This document shows, one piece after another, positions 43,245-56,326 of a stretch of 64,000 nt of DNA. The notes under the pieces were generated by a model. That model was not told where the DNA came from. It did no database searches and was given only the letters and a program-made list of their open reading frames with translations. How positions within the stretch are numbered: the first letter of the stretch is position 1; every line of letters begins with the position of its first letter. The position numbers and the translations under genes are program-made. The stretch covers positions 3,727,975 to 3,791,974 of the forward strand of contig OX459109.1 of NCBI GenBank assembly GCA_949775045.1, read 5' to 3'. The stretch is from Metridium senile. Lineage: Eukaryota > Cnidaria > Anthozoa > Actiniaria > Metridiidae.

Positions 43245-44953
43245 CTATATACATAAGTCCATCGATCCCGAGTTTACAGGTATATAATCTCTGATTGGAT
43301 TTTTGCTGAAATATACGGCAACGTGGAGGAATTTTTGCAGCTGGGATCAATATCGTGCCGACTGGGAAATCATTATAGCAGCAGAGATCAAAATTGTGGA
43401 GGGGATCATTTTCGTGGCAATTCGAGAATAATTTTTGAAGTGCATGGTAAATGTACCATATTAGCTGCAATTTTTTGCTGCGGTACACATACCTTATCAT
43501 AGAAGATTTCAAATCAGCTGTAATCAACGAGTCACGTGCCTTCTCATAGTCATCTTCAGATATAGATATAGAGATAGTGATAGTTTCAACATCATCTGGG
43601 GCAAGAGCTTTAAGATTATCAGTAACAATGACAGTTTCCAGTCTCCTTTTCATTTCTCCAGTTTTATAACTATGGACAAAATACAAAATATAAAACATTT
43701 TGTGCATTACTCAGATTCATCAACATTTAGTAAATGCATGATTAATATTTATAATATAAATTGAACTAAGTGTGCTATCATTATATTGACTTATTGCTAG
43801 CTGTTATATGAAAAACATCAATTATTACTAAGAACTCAAACATACATTTGTACTTTATTTGAATGGTGTATGTATTGCTATCATATAAATGTCTTCGTGT
43901 AAATAACTATAACTAAATCATCTACTTGTAAGTATTTTTCTAGGTACTAAATAAAAGTTCTCATATTTTTGGAAGGAACATTTCGTCATACCTTTCCCAC
44001 AGTTGATCCAATGCTTCCAAGGAACTAACATTGATTTTGATAACAAATGATCCTTGTACAATAGCTACAACTATTGCACCGGCTAATGTTAGCACACCAT
44101 ATGGGATAATGGCTTTTTCAACCAGTTCTAGCATCATCTCTGGATCTTCACTGTAGCGATGTAAAATATAAGCACTTCCTGCTGCCCACGGTAACACCAC
44201 ACCTCCTATTGTTGCAATTTTAACAAGTCCTTTAACTTTGATTTCCTCTGAATTAGTTCCTGTACCAAGTTTACGTATTGCATCCAGTATCTTTGTCTCT
44301 CCTTCTTCCCATGCTTGCAAAAGAATATTAAAGGTATTTTCACATTCAGCATCAATTGAATCAACTTTGAGCTGCTCGATTTCTGCTTCATATTTTTGCC
44401 CTCCAAGTCTTATTAATGCTCCTTTGATGTCGTTCCAGTTTGTTTCAAACGCAGTATCAGATAATGTCAAGTCTAATGTATGAGCATAAAGCTCATTACG
44501 ACAAAGCTTGATTCGAGCTAGATCTGCCTGCATACTCAGGTCTAATGGCGATGGCGGTCGATCCCAGTCTGTGGCTGGGGGTGCAAGAGAACATATATTC
44601 CTCAACAAGAGAAAAAGTAATGTGACATCAAAGTTTGCGGATGAAGCACTACTTCCTGGTCCAGGAAAAAGTTTTTTCCACTGCTGTGTATTAAGTATTC
44701 TCCTTGATTTTAGGCTGGTAAGTTTACTATATACAGGACCAGAACAAAGTACTGCATTAAGTGTAGAAGGTGGGTGGATTGCATCAAAAACATCTTTTAA
44801 GGCACATCTTCCTACGCCAATAAGTAATCTCGAGAGTCTTGTGTGATTGGTCTTCTCTTTTGCAGCCAATAAAGATGATGATGGTACTGCTGGTGCTGCT
44901 GCTGATGACGATGATGACAGTGATGATGATGATGGTGGCAAACCAGAAGCCAT
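43245..44953 (-). CDS. HEPN_DZIP3-type membrane protein, two clear exons and a possible third
   Basis: Exon 1 is 43992-44953 and exon 2 is 43493-43669, joined by GTATGA/AG in phase 2. A possible last exon is 43245-43305, giving 399 aa. A Ser/Ala-rich head (1-35, triplet-repeat encoded) precedes a DZIP3-like HEPN domain with R-x5-H (RNELYAH, R152/H158). Two hydrophobic segments follow (about 246-264 and 283-300), then the VSSLEALDQLWE tail block and exon 2 (VTDNLKALAPDD...SISEDDYEKARDSL). This order (HEPN, TM segments, LEAL-tail) is common in cnidarian DZIP3-like proteins. Without splicing, exon 1 reads only six more codons and stops. It is homologous to the N-terminus of the HEPN-NACHT protein at 22-25 kb but lacks the NTPase. 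Function unknown. Confidence 0.75.
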
Positions 44954-45226
44954 ATCAAGATCGTTAGTGCCTCACTCTCACTAAAAATAAGAAAATAAAG
45001 GATCTTATTATACAACTGTAACGTAAATTCACCATATAATTAAGGTATCGTTTGTGGGCAAATATGGATAGCATTGCCCCAAACACTAGAGGTTGAACAT
45101 GGTTTTGAGTTGTCTATCCCCTTATTAGGCTTTAAGTTTTTGGTTAACAATCATTGATTAACAATATTGATATTTTTTCTTTTTTATCATTCTTTAATGT
45201 ATTACCTACTGAATAAGTAAGTATAA

Positions 45227-45227
<1 letters not shown>

Positions 45228-45292
<65 letters not shown>
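45228..45292. repeat. (AAT)n microsatellite
   Basis: About 21 triplets, then degenerate AAT-rich sequence to 45,350. Confidence 0.95.
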
Positions 45293-45294
<2 letters not shown>

Positions 45295-45587
45295 TTTAAT
45301 AATAATAATAATTTTTTAATAATTAATAATACTTTAATAATAATAATTACAATCATTGAAATTTATATAAAATTACATCGTGTATCTAAAATCGTTGTCA
45401 CATTACATGCATAAAAGTAGTAATAATTTAGAAAAATCAAAGAAAGGATAGAGGAAAATTGTGTATATAAAAAAAAATCTATACAATCTCTTAAAAATAT
45501 AATATACAAATCTAAAAAAATAAAGTAAAACTGACTAAAATCTATAAGCGGCATTCTATTGTTTCGATTTCTAAATCAATGTTTTTA

Positions 45588-45752
<165 letters not shown>

Positions 45753-45856
45753 AGCTTACAATCATGAGTCGAGTATGGTTAGTGAATGCCTCCAAGACCT
45801 AACTGTTCTACCGGGAGACAATCCCCTAATCTTTGCGAACATAGCACAACAGAATC

Positions 45857-45960
45857 TTTTTTTTTTTTTTTTTGAGGCACTGAGAGAGTGAAGTGTCTTG
45901 CACAAGGACACAATGTAATCACCCGGGCTGGGAATCAAACCAAGACCATTAGGCTATATA
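45857..45960 (-). mobile_element. SINE-like fragment with poly(A) tail
   Basis: On the minus strand a tRNA box B-like GGTTTGATTCCCAGCCC is followed by TGTGTCCTTGTGCAAGACAC, TTCACTCTCTCAGTGCCTC and a run of A residues. The CCTTG..CAAGACACTT core is widespread in animal tRNA-derived SINEs. The 5' part is missing or diverged. Confidence 0.6.
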
Positions 45961-45969
45961 TCACGTCTC

Positions 45970-47170
45970 TCGTAATCATATGCAAATGTGTTTTTCAAAG
46001 ACAATTAACATCGAATTTCAATACTATTGATTATTATCAATTTTCATTGATTGTCAAGTTTCATCGATTAATTACTCTGGGGAGGATATAAAGTTCAAGC
46101 AACAAACAGGCTTGTGAAGAATATTTGTTTGAGGCCATGGAAAACGAAATAATACACTAGTCTAATACTCACATGAATTCATCTGTTCATATTTTGATTC
46201 TATATTTAATGTCTCTACAAGCCCTCTGGTTTGCCTCACTCGCTCGCAAAGCCTAGCCTGCGTTACATCCGGTTTATTCCCCGTAATAACCGTCTGCGAA
46301 ATAACGAACATATTCGTGTTCTGAGACCCAAATATTAATTTTTAAGATGCACTTGCGACTGCTTTGATATACGAAAATTTACGAATTTACGAAATGATGT
46401 TCAATAATAGAATTTTTACTTAACTTTAATTTGCAATACTAGAATTTTTCCCTACTTTAGCTAGAATTAAGGAGTTTTTAAGGAGTTTTTGCTGATTTTC
46501 TAAAATTCAAGGGCTTTTCAAGTGCCCTTAAAAACGTAAATCAAATCTAAGAAGTTTTTTTCAAGGAGTTTTAAAAGGAGTAGCACGAACCCTGAAAAAA
46601 ATTCAATGTTTTCTTTCAAAATGTTTACACAATGAAAACATAGTTAACGAAAAGTAGCAACAAAATCATTAAAAATAGTCATTGTAAAAGGCAAATTTAC
46701 TTATCTTCAAATGAATGCTTTTCTAAAGCCTTAGAGTAGTCTTAGCTTTTTCCGTTTTTGACAGTAATAAATAAACTGGCTGTACTGCAGAAATAAGTCA
46801 ATTTTTCTTGCTTCTTTCATGAATTCCAAGACGTTTTTCTATAGCTAAACATCTCATTGGATATTTTTTTTCGAAATAGCTTTGTTTTCTTAAAATAACA
46901 TTTTCAGTCGAACGGTGTCAACAAACATTCCGATCCCATTATTTTGACCATAGTGTTTTGACCAAAGGCAATTTGACAGTTTTCGCGCCAGTGAGGCAGA
47001 TTTTTTTGCTATTTAACTCGACGATTAATGATGGTAATTGGACTGAGTGGAGTCCAATTCGGTCTGTAATCATACGAGTGATTACAAAATCGGACGACCG
47101 CGTAGCGGGAGTCTGATTTGTTTATGACGAGTATGATTACAGACAGAATTGGACGACACAAAGTTCGATT
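45970..47170. other. No gene seen; foldback at 47,030-47,175
   Basis: TGGTAATTGGACTGAGTGGA..GTCTGTAATCATAC pairs loosely with GTATGATTACAGAC..CGATTACCAATTA, a foldback that abuts the element at 47172. The rest is AT-rich and featureless to me. Confidence 0.45.
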
Positions 47171-47171
47171 A

Positions 47172-49266
47172 CCAATTAATCATAACTATTACAATTTCAG
47201 AGAAAAATGTGTGGGGTTTGTAAAAAAAATGAAAAAATCCTCCATTTTTGAAAAAAACCCTCATTTTTTGAGAATAATCTTCTTTGCTATAGTGATTTGT
47301 ATCAATTCAGTGATTGGTTGATTAATCTGAAAGCAGTAAAATCATTGGCTCATAAAACTGTCCGATATGTACAGGCCCGCAAATGAACCCAGGCCCGCAA
47401 ATGATCCCAGGCCCGCAAATGAACCCAGAACCGTCCCGCAAATGATCCCAGGCCCGCAAATGAACCCAAAACCGGCCCGCAAATGAACCCAAGTAAAAAT
47501 GGAATCTGGAAAGGAATAAGGAATAAAAAAAAATCACGACAACAAAATTTTAGGATATATGATAAACTATTGCCAATATTCATTAAATAAGTAAGACAAA
47601 AATAAGCAACCAAGTCAGGGCTATATATATAAGTTTAGAATTGTTTATTAAGAGTCTTTATTGAATAATACAAAATGTTATTATTAAACGATAAAGCCAA
47701 ATGTGCCATATTATTATTTTTAATTTGCTATTCAAGCGGATAAAATGTATCAACATGAACTAGCTTATTAAACTGGTTCATTATAGTTCACTGTATTTGA
47801 AAAAGTAACTATTTAAAAACCGTAATTGTTTATGATTTTTGCTATTGGCAATTAAATGAAACATGTTCTAACTTTAGCAAATACTTGACGAAAGAATATA
47901 ACATGTGAATAACAATGTCAACATGTAAACGAGCTAGTTCTAAGCCGAGTACGAACATTTTCTTATGCTATATTTACACCGGCTAACTAGTACGAATAGA
48001 CTTATAAGATTTTTTATTATCTTTAAAATGAAATCAATATCAAAACTTTAACGTACATACAATACAAAGTAGGAACTTAAATGATTTAAACTATATAAAA
48101 TTATTAAATTAACATTTTTTTTACGGTATTTTAATATTACCTATCGTTACTAAACGATTAAAATATGATCGATCAAATCATAGTTAATAGAGGGAACTAT
48201 ATCAAATCTAGCTATATCTAAATGGAAACTAGCGAGTAAACTAGTATAGGCTGCGTCGGTGTTTGATATAGTATATTAAACACCGACGCAGCCTATACTA
48301 GTTTACTCGCTAGTTTCCATTTAGATATTGCTAGATTTGATAGTTCCCCCTATTAACTTAATAATGATTTGATGGATCATATTTTAATCGTTCTAAAGTG
48401 TTTTGGTTTGATAAAGTCAACCGGTATCTTACTTGTTTCTTTTCTTTTTCCTTTTCATTGTTGGCTGTGTTTGCGGTGTAAACAAACAACAATATTCATA
48501 GCAGTCGATAAAACCAGAGTTGCAACAGAAGACCCAACTGAACACGCTTTCTAGCCTGTCATGTATGAGCGAGTATTCTTTGGTATGGCGATTCACCGGG
48601 TTATTTCATACGACCGATTAAATGGCCAAGTAAAGTGTTTTGCAACACCGACCGAAACAATTCACTAAACAGTCTGAACACATGCATATAGATTCATCGT
48701 TAGTCTAAAAGGCATAAAATCGGCACATTAACTGCTTCTGTCAAAAGTAGTTTTATTCGATTTATAAATATCTACCGTTGTGAAATGATAAGTGTAGTTT
48801 ACCGGAAATTAACATGTAAGTTACATAGACCAGCAACAATCAAGCAATTGGACCATATTTAAAATGTTCCAGACCGACAAAAACATTCAACATATATCCT
48901 AAAATTTTGTTGTCGTGATTTTTTTTTTATTCCTTATTCCTTTCCAGATTCCATTTTTACTTGGGTTCATTTGCGGGCCGGTTCTGGGTTCATTTGCGGG
49001 CCTGGGATCATTTGCGGGACGGTTCTGGGTTCATTTGCGGGCCTGGGATCATTTGCGGGCCTGGGTTCATTTGCGGGCCTGTACAGATAACAACTGTCCG
49101 ATTACAGCCAACTGTCCGATTACAGCCAACTGTCCGATTACAAGTGTCCGATTACAGCCAACTGTCCGATTACACTGTCCGATTACAAAAACAAGATTGA
49201 TTAGTGGAAAAAAGAGCAGTCTGTCAACCAATCAGATTCGAGGAAATTGTAATAGTTATGATTAAT
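47172..49266. mobile_element. ~2.1-kb element with long TIRs containing mirrored minisatellites
   Basis: Outer ends TTAATCATAACTATTACAAT (47172) and the inverted copy (ending 49266) are followed inward by inverted GATTGGTTGA blocks and by arrays of six GGCCCGCAAATGAACCC-type units at 47372-47490 and 48961-49080. The order of unit variants (AACCC / GATCCC / GTCCCGC) is the same from outside to inside in both arms. Further in, AGATTCCATTTTTACTTG..CAACAAAATTTTAGGATATA is also mirrored. The right arm has extra CTGTCCGATTACA repeats (49,096-49,190). No coding capacity is seen, so it is non-autonomous. Confidence 0.75.
48150..48405. repeat. Palindromic FB repeat nested in the element
   Basis: The FB outer end (AATGGAAACTAGCGAGTAAA..CGTCGGTGTTT) and its inverted copy face each other around a 13-bp centre at about 48,267. 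Further complementary flanks reach ATTAAAATATGATCGATCAAA / TTTGATGGATCATATTTTAA. Confidence 0.85.
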
Positions 49267-50185
49267 CTTGAAATACGGTTCGTTTAATTTATCGATGGCA
49301 AAATATTAAGTTATATTTTGTTTTATAAAAACAAACAAACACACAATCAAGTACAGAATTATAAATGTGCTTTGTAGTTTTTTATTCTTATAAATGAACC
49401 ACGTTTGAAAACAAGCAATGTGAACAAAAAGGCAGATTTACAATTATCTTTCAATTCATTCGTCAAAATAAAAAAAACAGAAACTGATAAACCTTTTAAA
49501 CCTGCAAACGTTTGATTAAAAGTAAATAATACATACTTTCAGCAGCCTAATTAATCTTGTAGATGTGGTCTTTGTTCTTTTTAAATTCAAAACGTTGTAC
49601 ACAGCAAGCTTGTCTTGTTCAAACTGTTTTAAACAGTGATGTTGTTACTCGCTCCTTATTATTATTATAATGAACATCCATAAATGAATATTAACATCTA
49701 TTAAAACTTACTTTGTTAATGAAAACATGCAATTCTTGTACAAAATTATTTAGATCATATAAAATATTAACATAGCAAAAGATCTACATTTACAATGCCA
49801 TATCTTGTTATTATTGTAGCATTGACACTAGAATCGTGAGGCGTGAACCGTGTAAATAACGTACTGATATCTAACATGCAAAGCCTTACATATTTTTTTC
49901 ACCAAGAGTTACTGGCTCTAACTTAATATTTGTGAAATCAAAATAACATTAACGTTAACGTATGCAACCAAAAGCCTAGATAAAGTTAAGACAATGAGAT
50001 TGGAAACCCTGCAATTCTTAAATTGTTTGCCTCGATATCGCTTATACATGACTTTGCTGTTATTTTGCTAGGGGGCCTAAGATTTGTCCAGCTTGGAGTG
50101 TTCTTTACGCAGTTTGAGCTTGGACAAAAATAGAACATTGTTTGAGTGACAAAATTTTGTTCATAAGGAACATAAAGGTCAGGAA

Positions 50186-50854
50186 TTGTGTCTCGAAAAC
50201 CTACATCACTTTGTAGCAGAAAAATCGGAGAGAACATTTCTAACAAAATGGCTAGACTGGTGGCAAAAAAAGACGAAATTACATTTCCGTGCATTCTTTA
50301 AGGATACACAAGCCATCCCCAAAGTGAACCAGGCAGAGATAATCCATAGTTCCTGGGTAACTGAGAGAGATAAGATGAACATGTCTTTGTTAGATGCGGC
50401 ATATGCTGATTGTCAGGACAACGTCCAACTTGAGGTAGATTATAAATCGTTTTTCAATGGCACAAGTAAAGGAGGAAACCGTGGTCCCTCTGAACAGATG
50501 AAAAAGCAAGAAGCTACTAGAGATCAACTTCAAAGAGCAACGAAACTGGGTCAGGACTTTACAAGAGATGATCTGACGGATGAAGACCTGACTTACCAAT
50601 CCGCCGACAACCTCTACGACATTGATCCACATAGCCGCCACAATGCAAGTGTTGCTGCGACGAGAAAATCTGACGGAGAAAGACCTGGGAGATATCGACC
50701 GATTAGAAGTAAAGGGTTCTTAGATCGACTAAGACGAGCAAAAGAAGAGAAGGACAATATCAAAGTTAAAGAACAAGACAAATCATTAACGACAAATCTT
50801 GCCAGGGCGTATTCAATAATCATTGTAGCTATAGAAACGCAAATTATAGAGTAA
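50186..50854 (+). pseudogene. C-terminal fragment of a Mutator-like transposase
   Basis: FLTKWLDWWQKK, LHFRAFFK, then NQAEIIHSSWV and SLLDAAYADCQDNVQLE resemble the region that follows the catalytic core in animal MULE-type proteins (WLxWW...FRAFK...NLAExxHxxW). The end is a charged helical stretch. The N-terminal catalytic part is missing and the start codon lies at the TIR border, so this is a remnant. Confidence 0.55.
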
Positions 50855-51429
50855 TCATAGGAAGGCGTGCCTCGTGTAATTGCGAAGATTTTACAAAGAA
50901 CAAAGATAAAGAACTTTGTAAACATATCCTCTGGATATATCTTTTCGTCGCTAGATTGCCAGAGAACAGTTGCATTCTGCAACAATTATTTTTAACCAAG
51001 GAAGAGGTGACACTGATGTTTTCAAACTCACCAAGGGCCATTCCTGATGAGCCCATACTTCATGCACAATCGATCTCATACTGTCACAACAAGGAAAGAA
51101 ATGGTAAAAGACCTGCTAGCCAAAGATAGCCGCAATAGAAATCAACTTCTCTAGTACGTGAGTATCAAGACGGAAAAAAAAGGGAGTGACCCCCCGCTGT
51201 AGAGCGTGCAGAAAGAAGCAAAAGGTGGGGGACATATAACTGTGTCGGTAGAAGGCCTTTATGAACAAAAAATTGTCACTCAAACAATGTTCTATTTTTT
51301 TCCAAGCTCAAACTGCGTAAAGAACACTCCAAGCTGGACAAATCTTAGGCCCCCTAGCAAAATAACAGCAAAGTCGTTTATAAGCGATATCGAGGCAAAC
51401 AATTTAAGAATTGCAGGGTTGCAAATTAA

Positions 51430-52325
51430 GAGGCTGTCTCGGTAAGAGCGGACCAGTGGACTTCGGTTTTAAAAATATATTTCCTTCATTTTCTGCCTGT
51501 GAGAAGTACTTTATAGGTGATTCACAAAATCGGCAATTTTTAAGCGATATCTATTAAAATGATTTTTTTAGACGCGTTTGAAGTTTGGGAATCATTTGTC
51601 GGCTTTTTCGCATAATTTTCGAGGGAATTTTGGACAAATTCACAAATTCGTCACTCAGCAATGTGCAAGTATTTTGATTATTTTTTAACATAGCTAGAAA
51701 GGACATCATTAGAACATCTAATTGACACAATATCATATCTATTGCTTTTTTATTCGCGAAAAAAAAATTATTCTAAACACACCATAGTTGAATGGTTTTC
51801 GAAAAAGGTGCGAAGTGGCTCCTGTTTAAAGGTAAAAAACTCAAACTTCCGGGAAAGAACCACTCTAAACAAGTAGATATTTGCAAATTCCATACCTTAG
51901 CGAATAATAAAATGCAAAAATATCGTGCGGTTATGATCTTCTTCATTTAGCTATGTGCAAGCAAACATTGACGTTTTCACGGGTTCGTCTAATTTCGTCG
52001 ACTTCAAAGGCGGCATTGAATAAACATTGAATTATAGAATCCATACTTCTAAATACAGATATATATAATTTAAACACTTTGTATAAGTTAAGAAAATATT
52101 TTAGCTACGAAGAAGTCTTTGAGATATCGATGTTTGATTTTTCTATTAACTTGGTATAGCGTGACTTTGATGTTTACATGTATACATTTCACGACGTCAT
52201 GTCTGTGTCACTCGGTCAGCATTTTCTAGCAAATTTTACCATCCTTTAGTCCGCTTAGTTTTGATTTTTTTAGTTTTCATTTTTTAAACCGAAGTCCACT
52301 GGTCCGCTCTTACCGAGACAGCCTC
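51430..52325. mobile_element. 896-bp TTAA-flanked MITE inside the MULE right TIR
   Basis: Perfect inverted ends of about 40 bp (GAGGCTGTCTCGGTAAGAGC..) are flanked by TTAA on both sides (51426-51429 and 52326-52329). TTAA with a purine-rich 5' end fits Kolobok better than piggyBac. Removing it restores the MULE right TIR. The interior has no open frame of note. Confidence 0.8.
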
Positions 52326-52615
52326 TTAAAATCTCATTGTCTTAACTTTATCTAGGCTTTGCATATTAGATATTACTTATTTACACGGTTCACGCCTCAC
52401 GATTCTAGTGTCAATGCTACAATAATAACAAGATATGACATTGTAAATGTAGATCTTTTGCTATGTTAACATTTTATATGATCTAAATAATTTTGTACAA
52501 GAATTGCATGTTTTCATTAACAAAGTAAGTTTTAATGGATGTTAATATTCATTTATGGATGTTCATGATAATAATAATAAAAACAAGTGCATAAAAATGA
52601 AAAAATAAAATTTTT

Positions 52616-52690
52616 TTACCCGCGGCTTTTTTCATACCCGCGACTTTTACCCGCGACTTTTTTCATACCCGCGACTTTTACCCGCGACAC
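52616..52690 (+). repeat. ACCCGCGACTTTTTTCAT short tandem repeat
   Basis: About five units of 16-18 bp. Confidence 0.8.
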
Positions 52691-52910
52691 GCGACAATTA
52701 GATACTCCCCATAGGAACTGGCTTCTATTGCTTAAATAGTTGTGGAAAAAAAAAAAAATCGCTAGAGAAAATTCATCGTTATATAATAATGATAACATGT
52801 TTTAGGAGCATATAACTATTATCTCTATGCTCTTACAATGAAATAAAACGATAAATAAAACGATTTAGATGAGAGAATGAAGGCTTATAAAAGACAATCA
52901 ATCCAAGCAA

Positions 52911-53100
52911 ATTACAGCGCAACGCGTAAAAGTATGGCCATTGATAATGTATTCGCATACTTCTGTCTCGCAATCGATCCAATCAGCGTTGTAGGATTGT
53001 GTTATCTTGTCTCGGATCAAAACGCTTATTGGATCGGTGGCGAGACAGAAGTATGCGAATACATTATCAGTGACCATACTTTTACGCGTTGCGCTGTAAT
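52911..53100. mobile_element. 190-bp foldback MITE
   Basis: Arms of about 75 bp (ATTACAGCGCAACGCGTAAA..GACAGAAGTATGCG / complement) are almost perfect. Confidence 0.85.
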
Positions 53101-53144
53101 ACATATACAAGACTGTCACCAGTCATTTAATCAATATAATTAAT

Positions 53145-53378
53145 AAGATAGAAGTATATATTATATACACCTACTTGCAAGAAAGTTGACATACGAAAAA
53201 AGAACATTTGTATTTAGTGTGTTAGGAATAAATTAACAGTACAAAAGAAAGAGTCCATGCAGCTTCAGTGATCATCTTTTGTACTTTTAATTTATTCCTA
53301 TCAAAACACTAAATACAAATGTTGTTTTTTCGTATGACAACGTTCTTGCAAGTAGGTGTGTGTATATATATATATCTT
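53145..53378. mobile_element. ~235-bp foldback MITE
   Basis: ATACACCTACTTGCAAG..ACATTTGTATTTAGTG..GGAATAAATTAA is mirrored on the right. It sits 44 bp from the previous foldback. Confidence 0.8.
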
Positions 53379-54150
53379 AGCACTTCGTCATGAAATTTAA
53401 GTTTTTTCCGCACCTTTCAATGATAATATGTCTCTAAACATCTTCAAAATATGCTGATCAAAGAAAACGATAGAGAATACATCCCGGAAATACATAATGT
53501 CATAAAATGATGCATATCATTATGTATTCTCAGTGATCTCCCATTGCAAGGAGTGTACAGTCAATGATAGGTTTATGTACTAAATATCTTGTTTCCTTTT
53601 GTTCATACTACCTTGTCTCTTTTAATCCTATATATCTACATGTGTACTTGTCGGGTCTTCTTGAACGCCATCACCATCGATCACGCCACGTGCTGGCAAC
53701 AAGACGCTTCGCTATAAATATATACATAGTTGTTCACCAAGTTAAATCGAAAATAAACACTTTCTTACTTCGAATATATTGGTATCTATCCTATATACTG
53801 ACCAACATTTCATTTTTTCTTTAATACCTAAGCTAAAGTTGATGTCTTCATTCCAAGAATCAATATGGCCGACTTGAGGCTGCATGCCGTACTAAAGGTT
53901 CTTTGTTATCATTTATCATAGTTTAGACTTACTTTATTCTTTCGATGATATAACTTGTCTTTCCTTTGATATTTTCCTTTAAAAGGGACCAGAACTCAAG
54001 TGATTTATGATTCGACTACATAGTGATTTACTGCAAACGATTTTGCCACAACAGGATATATCTACTCAGAGATCTAGAAAGGCGTCTAGCCAAGCAGAGG
54101 GGAGATTTGTATGAGCATGCGCGACCTTGTCGACCTGCTTGTCCGATAAC

Positions 54151-54862
54151 AATCTCGTCCCCATTCGCCGCTAGCTCTTACTGCGCATGGCTCGACGAAC
54201 TATCTTGGCTCTGGCTTACCCAACTGAATCCGGCCACATGATTGGTCCTTAGAGAAAACAAAGCGATTGACCGGAAGTTCAAAAATAACGATCGATTCTC
54301 AACGAAACCGAAAATATATCAGAAAATTGCTAATACAAACCACCTGAATACGGGGTAAGGAAAGTTTATCATCAAGAACTGTTGTTGTAGCAAAATTTCT
54401 CAGAATTCTTCGCGTGAGCTCTGCTGTTTAGTTATTATTCTTGACCCGTAAATAACGACTGATTTTACTTCAGCTTGCAGCCACTGACTCGCTATATAGC
54501 TTTATGCCTATATGAAAGCATTTTCTACCAGTGGATCGATCAAGATATTATATAATTAAATGTATATTTGAACAGATAGCATTTTTGATTAAACATGCAT
54601 GAAATTATTTCCAGGTTAAAATTTGATTGCATTCTGTTATGAATAACGTCTGTGAAGACGAATATTCCCACGGAAATTCTATTAATAGTCTAATTAACCT
54701 CCTATTGCAACGTAGCAACGCCAATCAGGTTGAAGGATTTTAATCAAACATGCGCAGTGCAAAAATGCCCACATTCTGGGCATCCGGTTTGGAGTTTGCC
54801 AGAGCCAAGATAGTTCGTCGAGCCATGCGCAGTAAGAGCTAGCGGCGAATGGGGACGAGATT
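54151..54862. mobile_element. ~710-bp element with 65-bp inverted ends
   Basis: Arms 54151-54215 and 54798-54862 are near-perfect complements (AATCTCGTCCCCATTCGCCG..ATCTTGGCTCTGGC). The interior is non-coding. 53,380-56,880 otherwise shows no supportable gene. Confidence 0.7.
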
Positions 54863-56107
54863 GGTCCGATAATATAAACATCAAAGATGGGTAATGTTTA
54901 CGTTTTTTAATATCGTTTATCGTCGTTGTTTTCTTGCTTGGATAGCCGTAAATTAGCATCAGAAGCTTTTTAGGTCTTGTTGTGCCAATTAGATGTCAAG
55001 AAAACAAGATATCTTATTATATGTAACACGAATAAACGCCTTTAACTAACTACACAACATGACCGCTAACTTAGTGGATAAACAAAGACGTAATTCGTGG
55101 TCACCTTTTTTTTCTCAGTCAGATACTGCGACTTTGCATGGATAATTGATAATCTTCAATTATTTCTTCGGAAATTTCGCATGAAATCGCCGTCCAGTAC
55201 AAGAAACTGCTAAAATGTTACTATTTCATAATCATTTATCTAAACATCTAAACTAAGTTCCAAAAAAATTATTGCAAAATGCTTAGGCCTTTTATTTTCT
55301 ATTGAAAGATAATTTCACAATCTTGATTTTACAAAAAATGTGATATTTTTGAAAATATTTATCGGCATATATACCACAGTCATCAGTATTTAACTGCAAT
55401 TTTCTTCTCTGCCTTATTTTTCCAAAATGAATCGATGAATTTCCTCGTTGTTTGCCTAAATAGGTTTAGCTGAAGTGTTAACAATTATGTAGCAAATAAT
55501 TGAGTGGATCGGAAAACTATTTATTCATTTGATTCTGGAACACATTTTGTCAGTTTGTACTCATTCACTTCACTTCACTTCAAAATTTTGGCTAACTTCC
55601 AAAAATATTATTTCAGAAAACATCAATCAGTTGACTGTTCTTTCATGCCATTTTATTAGCAAAAATGGGGAAATGAGTCAAAATAACAATTTTGTTATTG
55701 TATTACAGCATCTTCCGTACAATTACGTGACATCCGTGATGAGTACGCTGTGACACCGTAATTAGTTGGTATTGTGAAATTTTGATTTCAATACTGCTGT
55801 AACAATGCCTTTCGCACCTTGGTATACAATATATGGCTGCCTAATTATCAATGAGACGGGACATTTTTTTCGATTCTGAAATTGTATAAATTACCTAACC
55901 GCTTTTTGACCAATCAAATTAAGAAAGTCACAGTAAACACTCTAGCGATTAGCAATTTTTAATATATAGTTCAGCGGTCTAGCGCATGCTCATACAAATC
56001 CAAACTCTGCTGTCTAGCCAGCAAAACAAAAATAGATTTCAACCGGAAAAGAAACAAATATGCTACAAATCTGCCGTTTCACTTTCTTATAACTAAAGTA
56101 TACGTAG

Positions 56108-56153
56108 AATTAGAGGCTACTTTTCAAAAAAAAAAAAAAAAAAAAAAAAAAAA
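56108..56153. repeat. Poly(A) run and dispersed repeat
   Basis: More than 30 A residues are followed (56,155-56,235) by the ACCGTCT..TTTGATAT..CTTTCCAT block also found at 19,745-19,830, possibly a retroposed unit. Confidence 0.5.
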
Positions 56154-56326
56154 TAGTACGTACCGTGGAAACTACGGCCCGTCGACAACCGTCTCATTTG
56201 ATATAGCTTTCCATTACGTTAGCAAGGATAAAATCAAACTTAGCCTGCGTAGCTGGCCCTGGGGGTTGGGAGAGGGGGAAAAGGGGACGGAGGGGACTAA
56301 ATCAAACTGGGTAAACTGCATTCTTC

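Larger units (their letters stand above)
49656..52580. mobile_element. Mutator-like element with long TIRs, degraded
   Basis: The left arm (49656 to about 50178) and the right arm (about 51250-52580, excluding the insert at 51430-52325) are complementary over about 430-520 bp. Mirrored blocks include GAACATCCATAAATGAATAT, GACACTAGAATCGTGAGGCG and TAAAGTTAAGACAATGAGAT. Left 49,890-49,970 has no counterpart on the right. A transposase-fragment gene lies between the arms. Long TIRs and that gene suggest a MULE. I could not fix the target duplication. Confidence 0.65.
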
